This document shows positions 1-5,821 of a stretch of 27,478 nt of DNA, in pieces. Source of the stretch: DATJBF01 sp035516795 (GTDB lineage Bacteria > Verrucomicrobiota > Verrucomicrobiia > Palsa-1439); contig DATIZX010000116.1 in NCBI GenBank assembly GCA_035516795.1, positions 1-27,478 on the forward strand. The letters are read 5' to 3'. The notes under the pieces were generated by a model that saw only the letters and a program-made list of their open reading frames with translations, had not been told where the DNA came from and did not search any database. Made by a program: the position numbers and the translations under genes. Numbering within the stretch: position 1 is the first letter of the stretch; the number at the start of each line of letters is the position of its first letter.

Positions 1-76
1 CCAGGGGAACTGTCCCTCGCAGGCCTTCCAGCACAATCTGCAGCTTCTCCCTGCCTGTCCATTTCCTGCGTTTCAT
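1..76 (-). CDS. Transposase OrfA-like protein, N-terminal 25 residues only
   Basis: From ATG at 76 the minus strand reads MKRRKWTGREKLQIVLEGLR followed by GTVPL, then leaves the window. This matches the usual opening of IS3-type OrfA helix-turn-helix transposase subunits (MKRRKW-T-x-x-x-K-x-x-IVLEGLRG). A Shine-Dalgarno-like AAGGA lies just upstream of this ATG, which is why it is preferred over the in-frame ATG at 118. Only the beginning of the DNA-binding helix-turn-helix is visible, so the family call rests on that short motif. The gene would continue to the left, with OrfB expected beyond it. Confidence 0.6.
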   Translation of the reverse strand, partial: MKRRKWTGREKLQIVLEGLRGTVPL

Positions 77-148
77 CGAGTCCTTTCCTGCCTTTAGGAC
101 TCTCAAATTCACCGCCATCTTTCAAGGGGAGCAGTATAGCAGTTCCCC
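1..148 (-). mobile_element. End of an insertion sequence (IS3-like), running off the left edge
   Basis: The minus strand carries the start of a transposase OrfA-like frame near the edge. Between that frame and about position 148 lies a short non-coding end with repeated and inverted motifs: GGGGA at 127-131 (plus strand) faces TCCCC at 144-148, and GCAGT occurs twice (131-135 and 139-143). The plus-strand frame to the right opens abruptly at 149 in the middle of what looks like a conserved domain, so the element boundary is placed at about 145-149. The exact terminal repeat and target duplication cannot be fixed because the other end is outside the window. Confidence 0.55.
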
Positions 149-1438
149 GTGTTCCTTGTTCTCGCGGACGTAGTGAATCGGCGTGCCTATTGGGCATTTA
201 TGCAAGAATACGGGCGCGGCATAGACGAGAACACACTCAGACAACAAAAAACCGTTACAGTGCGATTCTCCTCTGCAAACAATCTCACAGACGCACTACG
301 TTTTAAGCAAGCAGTCACAGATGCTGCAGCGTATGTTAAGGAACTGCATCCAAGTTCAATTTCTGCCGCCGTTCGCGCCAAGCAAGAAGAGCTGGAGGCG
401 AAGGACAAACGTGTCCGGGTTCAGGTCAACTTCATCGGTGGGGCTCAACACGTAGTCGTCCAAGCCAAAGAAGAAATTCCTCTTACGCTTAAGCTCAAGA
501 CCTTTGGCGCCAAAGAGAACCTCAAGGAGTTTTTCGAAAAGGGCACGGATGTTAGAATTAAGATGGGTGAATTTGAGTTGAGTGGCTCTCCGTTGTTTGA
601 AGATGTAAATACTACCGTGGGCGGTGAACTCGTGATCAAGTCTGGTAATCAGCACGATGGACAAGTGGTTCTTTCGTGGGAAGGCATGGATGCTGCGCCT
701 CCGCTAATACTACCAGGTCATTTTCGAGCAGGACTAAAGTTCGTCAGCTTCGACAGTGACGTTGTAGATTCGCCACTCGCCCTCTCCTTCTCGTTCGGCG
801 CTGACACGGTGAAGACCGCCGCCCCATTTAGAGCTAATTTTATGTTCCGCCTGAGCGCTTGGGAAGGACAACGAATCCTAGCCCTGCCTTATTTCGATGC
901 GACGCACTCTTTTCTCAAGGCTTCGACCGAGAACCGAACTCTCAAGCTGGAGTTATGGATAAAAGGAAATCGACTTGGCTCCGCCACGATGAGCAGAAAC
1001 GACGTTGGCACAATGCATGAAAAGCTGCCTTTTGTAGACTCGCTACGTAAGGCGCAGCGCATTTTTCAGCACTTCCATCTGAACCCAGTTCTACCATCCA
1101 TTAGAGATATGAGTGTCCGAGATTTCGCTACAATTGAGGAGCTCTTCGCCATGCTCTACGAAAACGAACACCGATCTCGGGCTCCAAAGGCATCTTTGAG
1201 GTTAACAGTCTCGCGTCAACCTCGGCAGCAAGATGTGGAAAGTCCACCGGGAAGCCTCCTCATAAACGCGCCGACTGTAACGTATCCAGTCTTTGGTCAT
1301 TCCATCACGACCGGGCCGGTTTCTATCGAATATACTAAAATGACTTTAAGAAGTTGGTCTCCTACAGGTTCGGGCGCGGACGTTCTCTTCGAGGCAACCG
1401 ATAGTTGTGAACGTGTGGCGCAATTAGGCAAGCCATAA
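149..1438 (+). CDS. 5'-truncated DUF4365-like protein (C-terminal part of the domain plus a long unknown extension)
   Basis: The open frame begins at a GTG with no ribosome binding site, directly next to an insertion-sequence end, and an in-frame TAG lies at 137-139. The first residues (FLVLADV, then RAYWAFMQEY) resemble the last strands of DUF4365, where a 'VLVDV...AYW..IQ' segment closes the domain. The normal 130-150 residues of the domain are missing. The remaining ~380 residues are a soluble, mixed alpha/beta sequence of unknown function, with no membrane segment or recognised motif. DUF4365 has a restriction-endonuclease-like fold and is common in defence and mobile islands, so the intact gene may have been a defence component (inference). 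As it stands this is probably a disrupted gene, though a shortened product cannot be excluded. The DUF4365 match is by eye and moderate. Confidence 0.55.
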   Translation: MFLVLADVVNRRAYWAFMQEYGRGIDENTLRQQKTVTVRFSSANNLTDALRFKQAVTDAAAYVKELHPSSISAAVRAKQEELEAKDKRVRVQVNFIGGAQHVVVQAKEEIPLTLKLKTFGAKENLKEFFEKGTDVRIKMGEFELSGSPLFEDVNTTVGGELVIKSGNQHDGQVVLSWEGMDAAPPLILPGHFRAGLKFVSFDSDVVDSPLALSFSFGADTVKTAAPFRANFMFRLSAWEGQRILALPYFDATHSFLKASTENRTLKLELWIKGNRLGSATMSRNDVGTMHEKLPFVDSLRKAQRIFQHFHLNPVLPSIRDMSVRDFATIEELFAMLYENEHRSRAPKASLRLTVSRQPRQQDVESPPGSLLINAPTVTYPVFGHSITTGPVSIEYTKMTLRSWSPTGSGADVLFEATDSCERVAQLGKP

Positions 1439-1645
1439 CAAGAATCGAGTCCAATCGCCGGAGTCCAGTGACGCCTTATGAATCGAGACGTATTCCTCTC
1501 ATACGTAGGATTTGAAGTATTCGACAATGAACGTTCACACTTGAATAGCCGCGAGGTCTCGACGAAGCCACTCAAGCCTTTTGCGAGTGCAGCACGATCC
1601 GTTTGCCTTCGCTGGCGTCGATGATGGCGCGGAAACCGTACGGGC
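1439..1645. other. Intergenic stretch with a diverged repeat copy
   Basis: No supported gene. Positions 1605-1635 carry one copy of a 31-bp near-repeat whose second copy is at 2714-2744. A 48-codon plus-strand frame at 1478-1624 has no recognisable content and is not called. Confidence 0.5.
1605..1635 (-). repeat. 31-bp near-repeat, copy 1 (FRAII...SEG coding remnant)
   Basis: The segment matches 2714-2744 at about 28 of 31 positions in direct orientation. On the minus strand both copies encode a similar peptide (FRAIIDASEG here, FRAIIVDSEG there) with some synonymous differences, which suggests remnants of related coding sequence rather than a regulatory site. The two copies flank the DUF3592-type gene. 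Confidence 0.45.
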
Positions 1646-2533
1646 CTATCGCCCGAGTTTGAGACAAAGGCAAGCGATGTTGGCGATGATGACAAGGACC
1701 GGCAGAATGGTGACGGGTAAGGTAGACCCGAACCGGGCGGGTTGAATCACGCCGCGTTCGTCGATTCGCGGTGAACCCGGCAGGCAGTCGACCAAGGTGG
1801 CGTAGGAAGGAGTCAGCGGATCGTAGACGATCTCGTGTTGTTGATCGTCCTCGAATTGTGCCGTCTGGTAGGACCTCGTGATGGCTTGGCAAGTCTCCCC
1901 TGTGTCGGTGGTAAAATCAAAGGTTAGTTTGTAGACCGTTTGGTTGTTGACGCGGGTGTTGGTGGGTTCTTTCGATTTGAAGGTGCCGAAGGCGACTTTG
2001 CCATGGGCGAGGAGGCGGTCTCCTTTCCATCCGAGCATCAGGCCGGGAATGAGGAAGCCCAGTCCGACCAGCGGGAAGAGGAGGACGATGAGTGTCGATG
2101 GGCCAAAGGCCGTGCGGCGCATGAACTGGATTCTTGAAACGGACGGGTTGCCGCGGGGGTATTCGATGGTGACGCGGGTGCCGGGCGGGTAGGTGTAACC
2201 CGTCGCGTAGGACGCGCCGCGGTACGCGGTCCCCGCCACCCTGAACGTGTAGTCGTGTTCGTAGATCGGCGTTCCCGAATGGTGTTTCGAGCCGCCTTCG
2301 GAGAAGTGGGCTTTTTGGCTGGCGGTGACGGTGCCTGCGGCATGATCGAGTTGACCGTGGAACCGATAGAACGACGTGAGGTCGGCGTGGGGTAGGAAGA
2401 GCCACACGAACAGCATGCCAAACCCGAAGAAGAACCATCCGAATTGATTGAGGAATCCGCCAAACAGGACTTGCAGGCGGACGGTCAGCGGCACGTCGCG
2501 GGGCGGCAGGCTGAAAGAGAATGGCTGGCCCAT
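1646..2533 (-). CDS. DUF3592-type membrane protein
   Basis: The 295-residue product has hydrophobic segments at about residues 28-50, 158-178 and 272-292, so it is likely an inner-membrane protein. Between the first two membrane segments is a beta-rich domain (about 60-145). A second similar domain (about 180-250) follows the middle segment. Each contains the pattern 'Y...F...G....G......Y..G..V.I.Y.P.NP/TPS', as in TYPPGTRVTIEYPRGNPSVS and EIVYDPLTPSYATLV. This duplicated layout is typical of DUF3592 proteins, whose role is unknown. It starts with ATG at 2533 with no strong ribosome binding site, and has no close neighbour on the same strand. The family call is fairly secure; no function is claimed. 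Confidence 0.75.
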   Translation of the reverse strand: MGQPFSFSLPPRDVPLTVRLQVLFGGFLNQFGWFFFGFGMLFVWLFLPHADLTSFYRFHGQLDHAAGTVTASQKAHFSEGGSKHHSGTPIYEHDYTFRVAGTAYRGASYATGYTYPPGTRVTIEYPRGNPSVSRIQFMRRTAFGPSTLIVLLFPLVGLGFLIPGLMLGWKGDRLLAHGKVAFGTFKSKEPTNTRVNNQTVYKLTFDFTTDTGETCQAITRSYQTAQFEDDQQHEIVYDPLTPSYATLVDCLPGSPRIDERGVIQPARFGSTLPVTILPVLVIIANIACLCLKLGR

Positions 2534-2844
2534 AAAGATGCCGTCAGGCTAGCATTTTCCAGCAGCCGGGTCTAGTTCTGATGCTGGCGGAAGAAGGGTG
2601 TCCGCTTTCGCCGAAACCGCAGTGAGACAGAGCGTGAGAGCAGCCAGACAAGGCGACGCGCAGCCAGTCCGCTAACGCACGTCAACCTTTCTTGGAATAC
2701 AGCGCCCTGAGTGGCCTTCGCTGTCGACAATGATGGCGCGGAAAGGGTATGCAGGAAGAAGCGAAGCCAGGAGCCAGAATCCAGATGGAAGGCTTTTAGC
2801 GCAGGGGATACCGTCGAATGGCGGGATTGAGAATATTGAAAAGA
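2534..2844. other. Intergenic stretch with repeat copy 2
   Basis: No supported gene on either strand. The only structure seen is the second copy of the 31-bp near-repeat at 2714-2744 (minus-strand peptide FRAIIVDSEG). The frames that cross this region have no recognisable protein features. Confidence 0.45.
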
Positions 2845-2894
2845 TGGTGGAGAGGAGTGGGTTCGAACCACTGAAGGCATTAGCCAGCAGATTT
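2845..2894 (-). repeat. Duplicated 3' half of tRNA-Tyr (attachment-type repeat)
   Basis: These 50 bases match 3238-3287, the 3' part of the intact tRNA-Tyr, at 48 of 50 positions in the same orientation. The copy runs from the anticodon through the long variable arm, T arm, acceptor strand and CCA. The two differences are one in the acceptor strand and one in the T arm. The match stops sharply at the last anticodon base. It begins 5 bp beyond the stop codon of the GIY-YIG gene. It is best explained as the displaced original 3' half left when an element inserted in the tRNA gene and supplied a new one. Confidence 0.85.
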
Positions 2895-2899
2895 TCCGC

Positions 2900-3220
2900 T
2901 TACAATCGATCCGCCCTTGCCGGAATAGTCTGCCCAGATTCGCGATGAGACAATTGTTCCCTTAACCATTGTCGGCCAGCGCCCGACTTCAAATACATTT
3001 CGAACGCCCGCGCTTCGGAGTAGGTCGGGAAATACCGAAAGAAAAACTGATGGACCGGGCGTCTGTTCTTTGTACGTGAAACCCGTCCCGCACGGTGATC
3101 TTCCAGGCGATCCTTCAAACTTCGAGCACTGCCCTTGTACAAATAGGAGCCGTCTGCAGGCCCGACCACGTAGGTTGTCGGTGTGGATAACACTTGAGCA
3201 ATGGCAACGGATAGATCCAT
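2900..3220 (-). CDS. GIY-YIG nuclease domain protein
   Basis: The 106-residue product is a single GIY-YIG domain of the short UPF0213/YhbQ-like type. The modified GIY-YIG strands are TTYVVGPADGSYLYKGSA (about residues 15-32). The helix with the conserved Arg follows as LKDRLEDHRAG, then SRTKNRRPVHQ, and the distal catalytic Glu is in SEARAFEMYLKSGAGRQWL. Members are single-metal DNA endonucleases or, in mobile elements, homing-type nucleases. The start chosen is ATG at 3220, because further upstream the frame enters the tRNA gene. No clear ribosome binding site is seen. The gene sits precisely between the intact tRNA-Tyr and its duplicated 3' half, which suggests that it is the mobile component of that unit (inference). 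Confidence 0.8.
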   Translation of the reverse strand: MDLSVAIAQVLSTPTTYVVGPADGSYLYKGSARSLKDRLEDHRAGRVSRTKNRRPVHQFFFRYFPTYSEARAFEMYLKSGAGRQWLREQLSHRESGQTIPARADRL

Positions 3221-3237
3221 CTGCACAAAAACAGAAA

Positions 3238-3323
3238 TGGTGGAGGGGAGTGGATTCGAACCACTGAAGGCATTAGCCAGCAGATTTACAGTCTGCCCCG
3301 TTTGGCCACTTCGGTACCCCTCC
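3238..3323 (-). tRNA. tRNA-Tyr (GTA)
   Basis: The 86-nt minus-strand sequence folds as a class II tRNA. The acceptor stem is GGAGGGG/CCCCTCC with discriminator A and an encoded CCA. The anticodon stem is GCAGA/TCTGC around a CTGTAAA loop with anticodon GTA. There is a long variable arm and a T arm AGTGG-TTCGAAT-CCACT. All stems pair, so the gene should be functional despite the adjacent insertion that duplicated its 3' half. Confidence 0.95.
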
Positions 3324-3338
3324 ACGCTTCGCGCGGAA

Positions 3339-3412
3339 ACTCGAATATCGAAGCACGAAAGATCCGAAATTCGCAACGAATTTGCTTCGGATTTCGACAT
3401 TCAAATCTCGAG
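3339..3412. repeat. Imperfect palindrome upstream of tRNA-Tyr
   Basis: The segment forms a long imperfect hairpin. ATCCGAA (3362-3368) pairs with TTCGGAT (3386-3392), the inner ATTCG/CGAAT pair closes on a CAA loop, and outer CTCGAAT...TCGAA is mirrored by TCGACATTC...CTCG. AT-rich 'CGAA' palindromes of this kind recur between genes in related bacteria, but that recurrence is recalled, not tested here. Confidence 0.45.
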
Positions 3413-3431
3413 CTTCCCCGTCTTGTGGGGT

Positions 3432-3464
3432 TGGAGCGGGCGATGGGAATCGAATCCATCGCCC
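3432..3464 (-). repeat. 3' remnant of tRNA-Gly (candidate att site)
   Basis: The minus strand holds a T arm (ATGGA-TTCGATT-CCCAT, one mismatched closing pair), then CGCCCGC, T, CCA. That is the 3' acceptor strand, discriminator and CCA of tRNA-Gly genes beginning GCGGGCG. No D arm or anticodon arm precedes it, so it is a fragment. Integrative elements that use tRNA 3' ends leave exactly this scar at their distal end. The orientation places the element to the right, over the nucleotidyltransferase and relaxase genes. Confidence 0.65.
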
Positions 3465-3484
3465 CTGTCAAATCCTGCGTGATT

Positions 3485-3556
3485 CTGCATGTTTTCGCAA
3501 CCGCAAAATGCGGAAAAATGCAGGTATTGGGTGGTTGTCTGTCACGTTTTGTCACG
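3485..3556. repeat. Hairpin and short direct repeats next to the tRNA-Gly scar
   Basis: CTGCAT at 3485-3490 and ATGCAG at 3518-3523 close an imperfect hairpin (14-bp arms, 12 pairs). Just beyond, TGTCACG occurs twice, 10 bp apart (3540 and 3550). Repeats of this sort beside a tRNA remnant resemble recombinase arm-binding sites. The function is inferred from position only. Confidence 0.35.
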
Positions 3557-3592
3557 CGCTCCGGATACGGCAGTGACCGCAAATCTTTCACC

Positions 3593-4420
3593 CTAAAGAT
3601 GAATCCCCATGCGCTGAGACCGCTTTGTATGCTGGACTGCCCAACGGTGCCATCTTTGTTCGACAAAATTCCTCAGCTTCATTTCTCTTGAAACCTTCAA
3701 TGCCTCCACCGGCATAATCTCCAGCCAGTCGATCCCGTATTTTCTGCGGGCCTGACCGGCGGTGTAACTGCTCAACACCTTCAAGACCTTCTGATGGAGA
3801 TCAAGGCAGTCTCTTACCTCCAATTCTCCAGCCTCCGTCTCTACGATCTGCTCGCGAAGGAAACTGCGCACGCACAAAACCATCATCTGCAGATGCCTCA
3901 CGTCTTGCCGCTCCTGCCCCGGCTTATTCTGTGGAAGGTGGACGGCGGCCTCGGCTTTTGCAGTCAGCAAGGTGATCGGGTGTAGCACGCGCAACTGGAG
4001 TCCCTTGTGTTCGATTACCAAGGCGGCTTCTCTCGCCTCTTCCGTAGTCACTCCGTACATGCGCTTCAGAATCTCGATCTTCACTGATCCGGCGTCGCCC
4101 AACGGCATTTCGAGATAACCGGCCGAGGGAATGATTGGTTCTCTTCTCGCCGTCATCTTCTTAAAGCCGGTTTCAGTTGCAATTTGATGCAGGTCCGACG
4201 CATCGCCAAGCAAATCCAGGTCTTTGCTGGTGAAAGGCAAATAGTTGTCCAGTCTCGGCTCTGCATCGCGATACCTTTCTGCCCAGATGTTGACGGCCTG
4301 TCCGCCAACGATGATGCGAGGCAAATGGTCCGGACCGCGCAGGCTGAGTATCGGTTTGTAATCCTCGACGTTGGTCGCAGGAGAGGGAGGGCTCAAGCGA
4401 AGAGTGACTCCGAGTGACAA
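3593..4420 (-). CDS. AbiEii-like nucleotidyltransferase (putative toxin)
   Basis: The 275-residue product shows the DNA polymerase-beta-type nucleotidyltransferase signature: IIVGGQAVNIW at about 37-46, then SKDLDLLGD with the catalytic D-x-D at D67/D69. A later VLHPITLLTAKAEA segment is typical of AbiEii-like proteins. In type IV toxin-antitoxin and abortive-infection systems these enzymes modify RNA or proteins with nucleotides. The C-terminal half is helical and charged. The frame starts at TTG (4420), directly abutting the stop of the preceding small gene, which implies co-translation; no better start is seen. It is the last gene of a minus-strand run and lies next to the tRNA-Gly scar. 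Toxin function is inferred from family and context. Confidence 0.75.
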   Translation of the reverse strand: MSLGVTLRLSPPSPATNVEDYKPILSLRGPDHLPRIIVGGQAVNIWAERYRDAEPRLDNYLPFTSKDLDLLGDASDLHQIATETGFKKMTARREPIIPSAGYLEMPLGDAGSVKIEILKRMYGVTTEEAREAALVIEHKGLQLRVLHPITLLTAKAEAAVHLPQNKPGQERQDVRHLQMMVLCVRSFLREQIVETEAGELEVRDCLDLHQKVLKVLSSYTAGQARRKYGIDWLEIMPVEALKVSREMKLRNFVEQRWHRWAVQHTKRSQRMGIHL

Positions 4421-4645
4421 CTATGATCGTTTAAGCTGCCGTCGAAAAAACCGCGCGGCCTTGGCAGAATTCAGAATCCGACACTCACGCGTATTTCTCA
4501 CCACCGCATTTTCCGCCTGTAACTGCTCCGGCGTGACCTCGCCGCGCGCAAGACGATCCCAGTCCCGCCGCCGGTCCTGAGCTTTGAGCTTTCGGAGTTG
4601 GGTGAAAGTTACAGTCCGAGCAGTTGTTTTCTTCGATCTACGCAT
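4421..4645 (-). CDS. Small basic protein directly upstream of the nucleotidyltransferase
   Basis: This 74-residue, highly basic protein opens MRRSKKTTARTVTF and contains RRRDWDRLARGEVTPEQLQ. It ends in a run of Arg/Lys. I do not recognise a named family. It is very likely co-translated with the nucleotidyltransferase, because its stop codon immediately precedes that gene's TTG start. Small partners in this position are usually antitoxins or specificity factors, and the basic composition would suit RNA or DNA binding. It starts at ATG 4645, 71 bp after the next upstream gene ends. Confidence 0.6.
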   Translation of the reverse strand: MRRSKKTTARTVTFTQLRKLKAQDRRRDWDRLARGEVTPEQLQAENAVVRNTRECRILNSAKAARFFRRQLKRS

Positions 4646-4716
4646 TACGCCTTTACACTATGGCACATTCTGTGCCGGTCAAGTTCAATTCCGTAGTGCG
4701 GCAACAAGAAGAATCC

Positions 4717-5007
4717 TCACGCGGGGATGATACGCTTGGGCAAGGGCGGAACCGGCCGAAGACGCAACCGGTGGTGCCAATAATGCCACGAACGGTTGTC
4801 AAAGAGGCCGGGTGGGGCAGATTGCAACGCTTCGCGGAATGCCGCTTCTCCATAACGATCAATGACGGGGCAAATGTCGTCCCAAGTTCCGAACACCATG
4901 ACTTGGCAAAGAAAGCGCGGCGTGTCTTCGAGTGTTGCCTCAGCCGGCTGCCACCAGCAAACGCACCGAGCGATGGAAGCGAACCGCTCAGAATCTCTTT
5001 TTGTCAT
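4717..5007 (-). CDS. Small conserved protein of the AbiEii-type neighbourhood (putative antitoxin-like partner)
   Basis: This 96-residue protein reads WWQP...DTPRFLCQVMVFGTWDD, then FREAL..APPGLFDNRSWHYWHHR, and ends PVPPLPKR. That pattern is familiar from short proteins encoded just upstream of AbiEii-like nucleotidyltransferases in many bacteria, where they are presumed cognate antitoxins. The match is recalled rather than searched. The start is ATG at 5007. The order 96-residue protein, 74-residue protein, nucleotidyltransferase on one strand suggests a three-gene operon. The 'RSWxYWHxR' and 'P-P-LP-R' patches are the most conserved-looking part and may contact the toxin. Confidence 0.65.
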   Translation of the reverse strand: MTKRDSERFASIARCVCWWQPAEATLEDTPRFLCQVMVFGTWDDICPVIDRYGEAAFREALQSAPPGLFDNRSWHYWHHRLRLRPVPPLPKRIIPA

Positions 5008-5126
5008 CTGCGGGCGCTTCACGACGATAGCAACATAGCAAACCGGGCATAGGTGTCGAGCTTCGACGGTAGCGCTAAAGCGTGATTTGGTCGTGGGACA
5101 ACAAGATTGGAAGACCGGATCCGTGC

Positions 5127-5432
5127 CTACGTTCCCGACCTGATGCGCGATGACAACGCGATCAAGCGGGGCCTTGGCTCTTGGTGCTCGGTCAACAAGC
5201 GCAGAACGTCTTCTTCTCGGAAACGGACAGCCCCATCCACACGCACGACCGGCAACCGGCCCGATTGGGCAATCTGGGCAACCTTGCGGATACTGATTTG
5301 CAGCCGGCTGGCCACGTCCGCCTTGCTCATCAGTTGCGGTACGAAATTCACCGGTTGCGCATCGTCGATGTCCAAGACGACGCTCTCGCCATCCACTCGT
5401 GCTCGGTACGATTTGCAGGTCGGCGTGATCAT
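5127..5432 (-). CDS. Helix-turn-helix (excisionase/MerR-like) DNA-binding protein
   Basis: The 101-residue product has an N-terminal 35-residue stretch, then a winged helix domain (about 35-82): MSKADVASRLQISIRKVAQI, followed by SGRLPVVRVDGAVRFREEDV. This is the HTH_17/excisionase-type layout, in which the wing ends with 'R-x-EDV-x-x-L'. Such proteins act as excisionases or small regulators in mobile elements. ATG at 5432 is preceded by a GAGGGG ribosome binding site. It lies between the relaxase genes and the putative toxin genes on the same strand, so it may regulate either. The exact target is unknown. Confidence 0.75.
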   Translation of the reverse strand: MITPTCKSYRARVDGESVVLDIDDAQPVNFVPQLMSKADVASRLQISIRKVAQIAQSGRLPVVRVDGAVRFREEDVLRLLTEHQEPRPRLIALSSRIRSGT

Positions 5433-5470
5433 GGCCCCTCAACTCCCTTCTGTCCTGTCCGCAGGCATCT

Positions 5471-5821
5471 TCACGGTTGCAGCTCGCTGACGGTGATGTT
5501 GGTGATCCAAACCCAATTGTCGCTGGCATCGAGCTCGTAGCGCGCCGGCGCTGCCTTCACCCAGTCAACCTCGAACTTTTGCAGTGCAGATTCCAACTGC
5601 CGCAAGTTCCTGCCAACGATCCGGATTTCGTGGGTGTCTGTGCGCAGGGAAAGCGCACTGTGATCCGTGCCGGACTCGCAGTCCACAAATGCGATTCGGC
5701 TATAGGGAACCAGACAGGAATGTCCGTCGGCCAATTCCACTCGCAGCGCCTGGGCCTGGGTGTCACCCTCCCAACAGGGGGAAGTCCGATGGCTCTCATC
5801 TTGTCCGTGCCTGATCGTCAT
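5471..5821 (-). CDS. Hypothetical protein translationally coupled to the relaxase
   Basis: This 116-residue soluble protein starts at an ATGA overlap with the relaxase stop codon, so the two are almost certainly one transcript and translationally coupled. The middle (about 25-85) is beta-rich: a 'V-ELADG-SCLVPYSRIAFV' strand pair resembling small DUF2442-like folds, then RIVGRNLRQLESALQKFEVD. The end is a WVWITNITV strand. I do not recognise a family with certainty. Position after a MobF relaxase suggests an accessory mobilisation or regulatory role, but nothing in the sequence proves it. Confidence 0.65.
   Translation of the reverse strand: MTIRHGQDESHRTSPCWEGDTQAQALRVELADGHSCLVPYSRIAFVDCESGTDHSALSLRTDTHEIRIVGRNLRQLESALQKFEVDWVKAAPARYELDASDNWVWITNITVSELQP

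Noticed and set aside
1478..1624. 48-codon plus-strand frame
   Set aside because: No family resemblance; it ends inside the near-repeat that looks like minus-strand coding remnant.
2845..3323. Group I intron interrupting tRNA-Tyr
   Set aside because: The tRNA is continuous and fully paired; the nuclease gene lies outside it, between the tRNA and a duplicated 3' half, so splicing is not needed.
4624..5052. Plus-strand open frame of 142 codons
   Set aside because: It lies antisense to the 96-residue partner gene, which has a recognisable conserved pattern on the minus strand.
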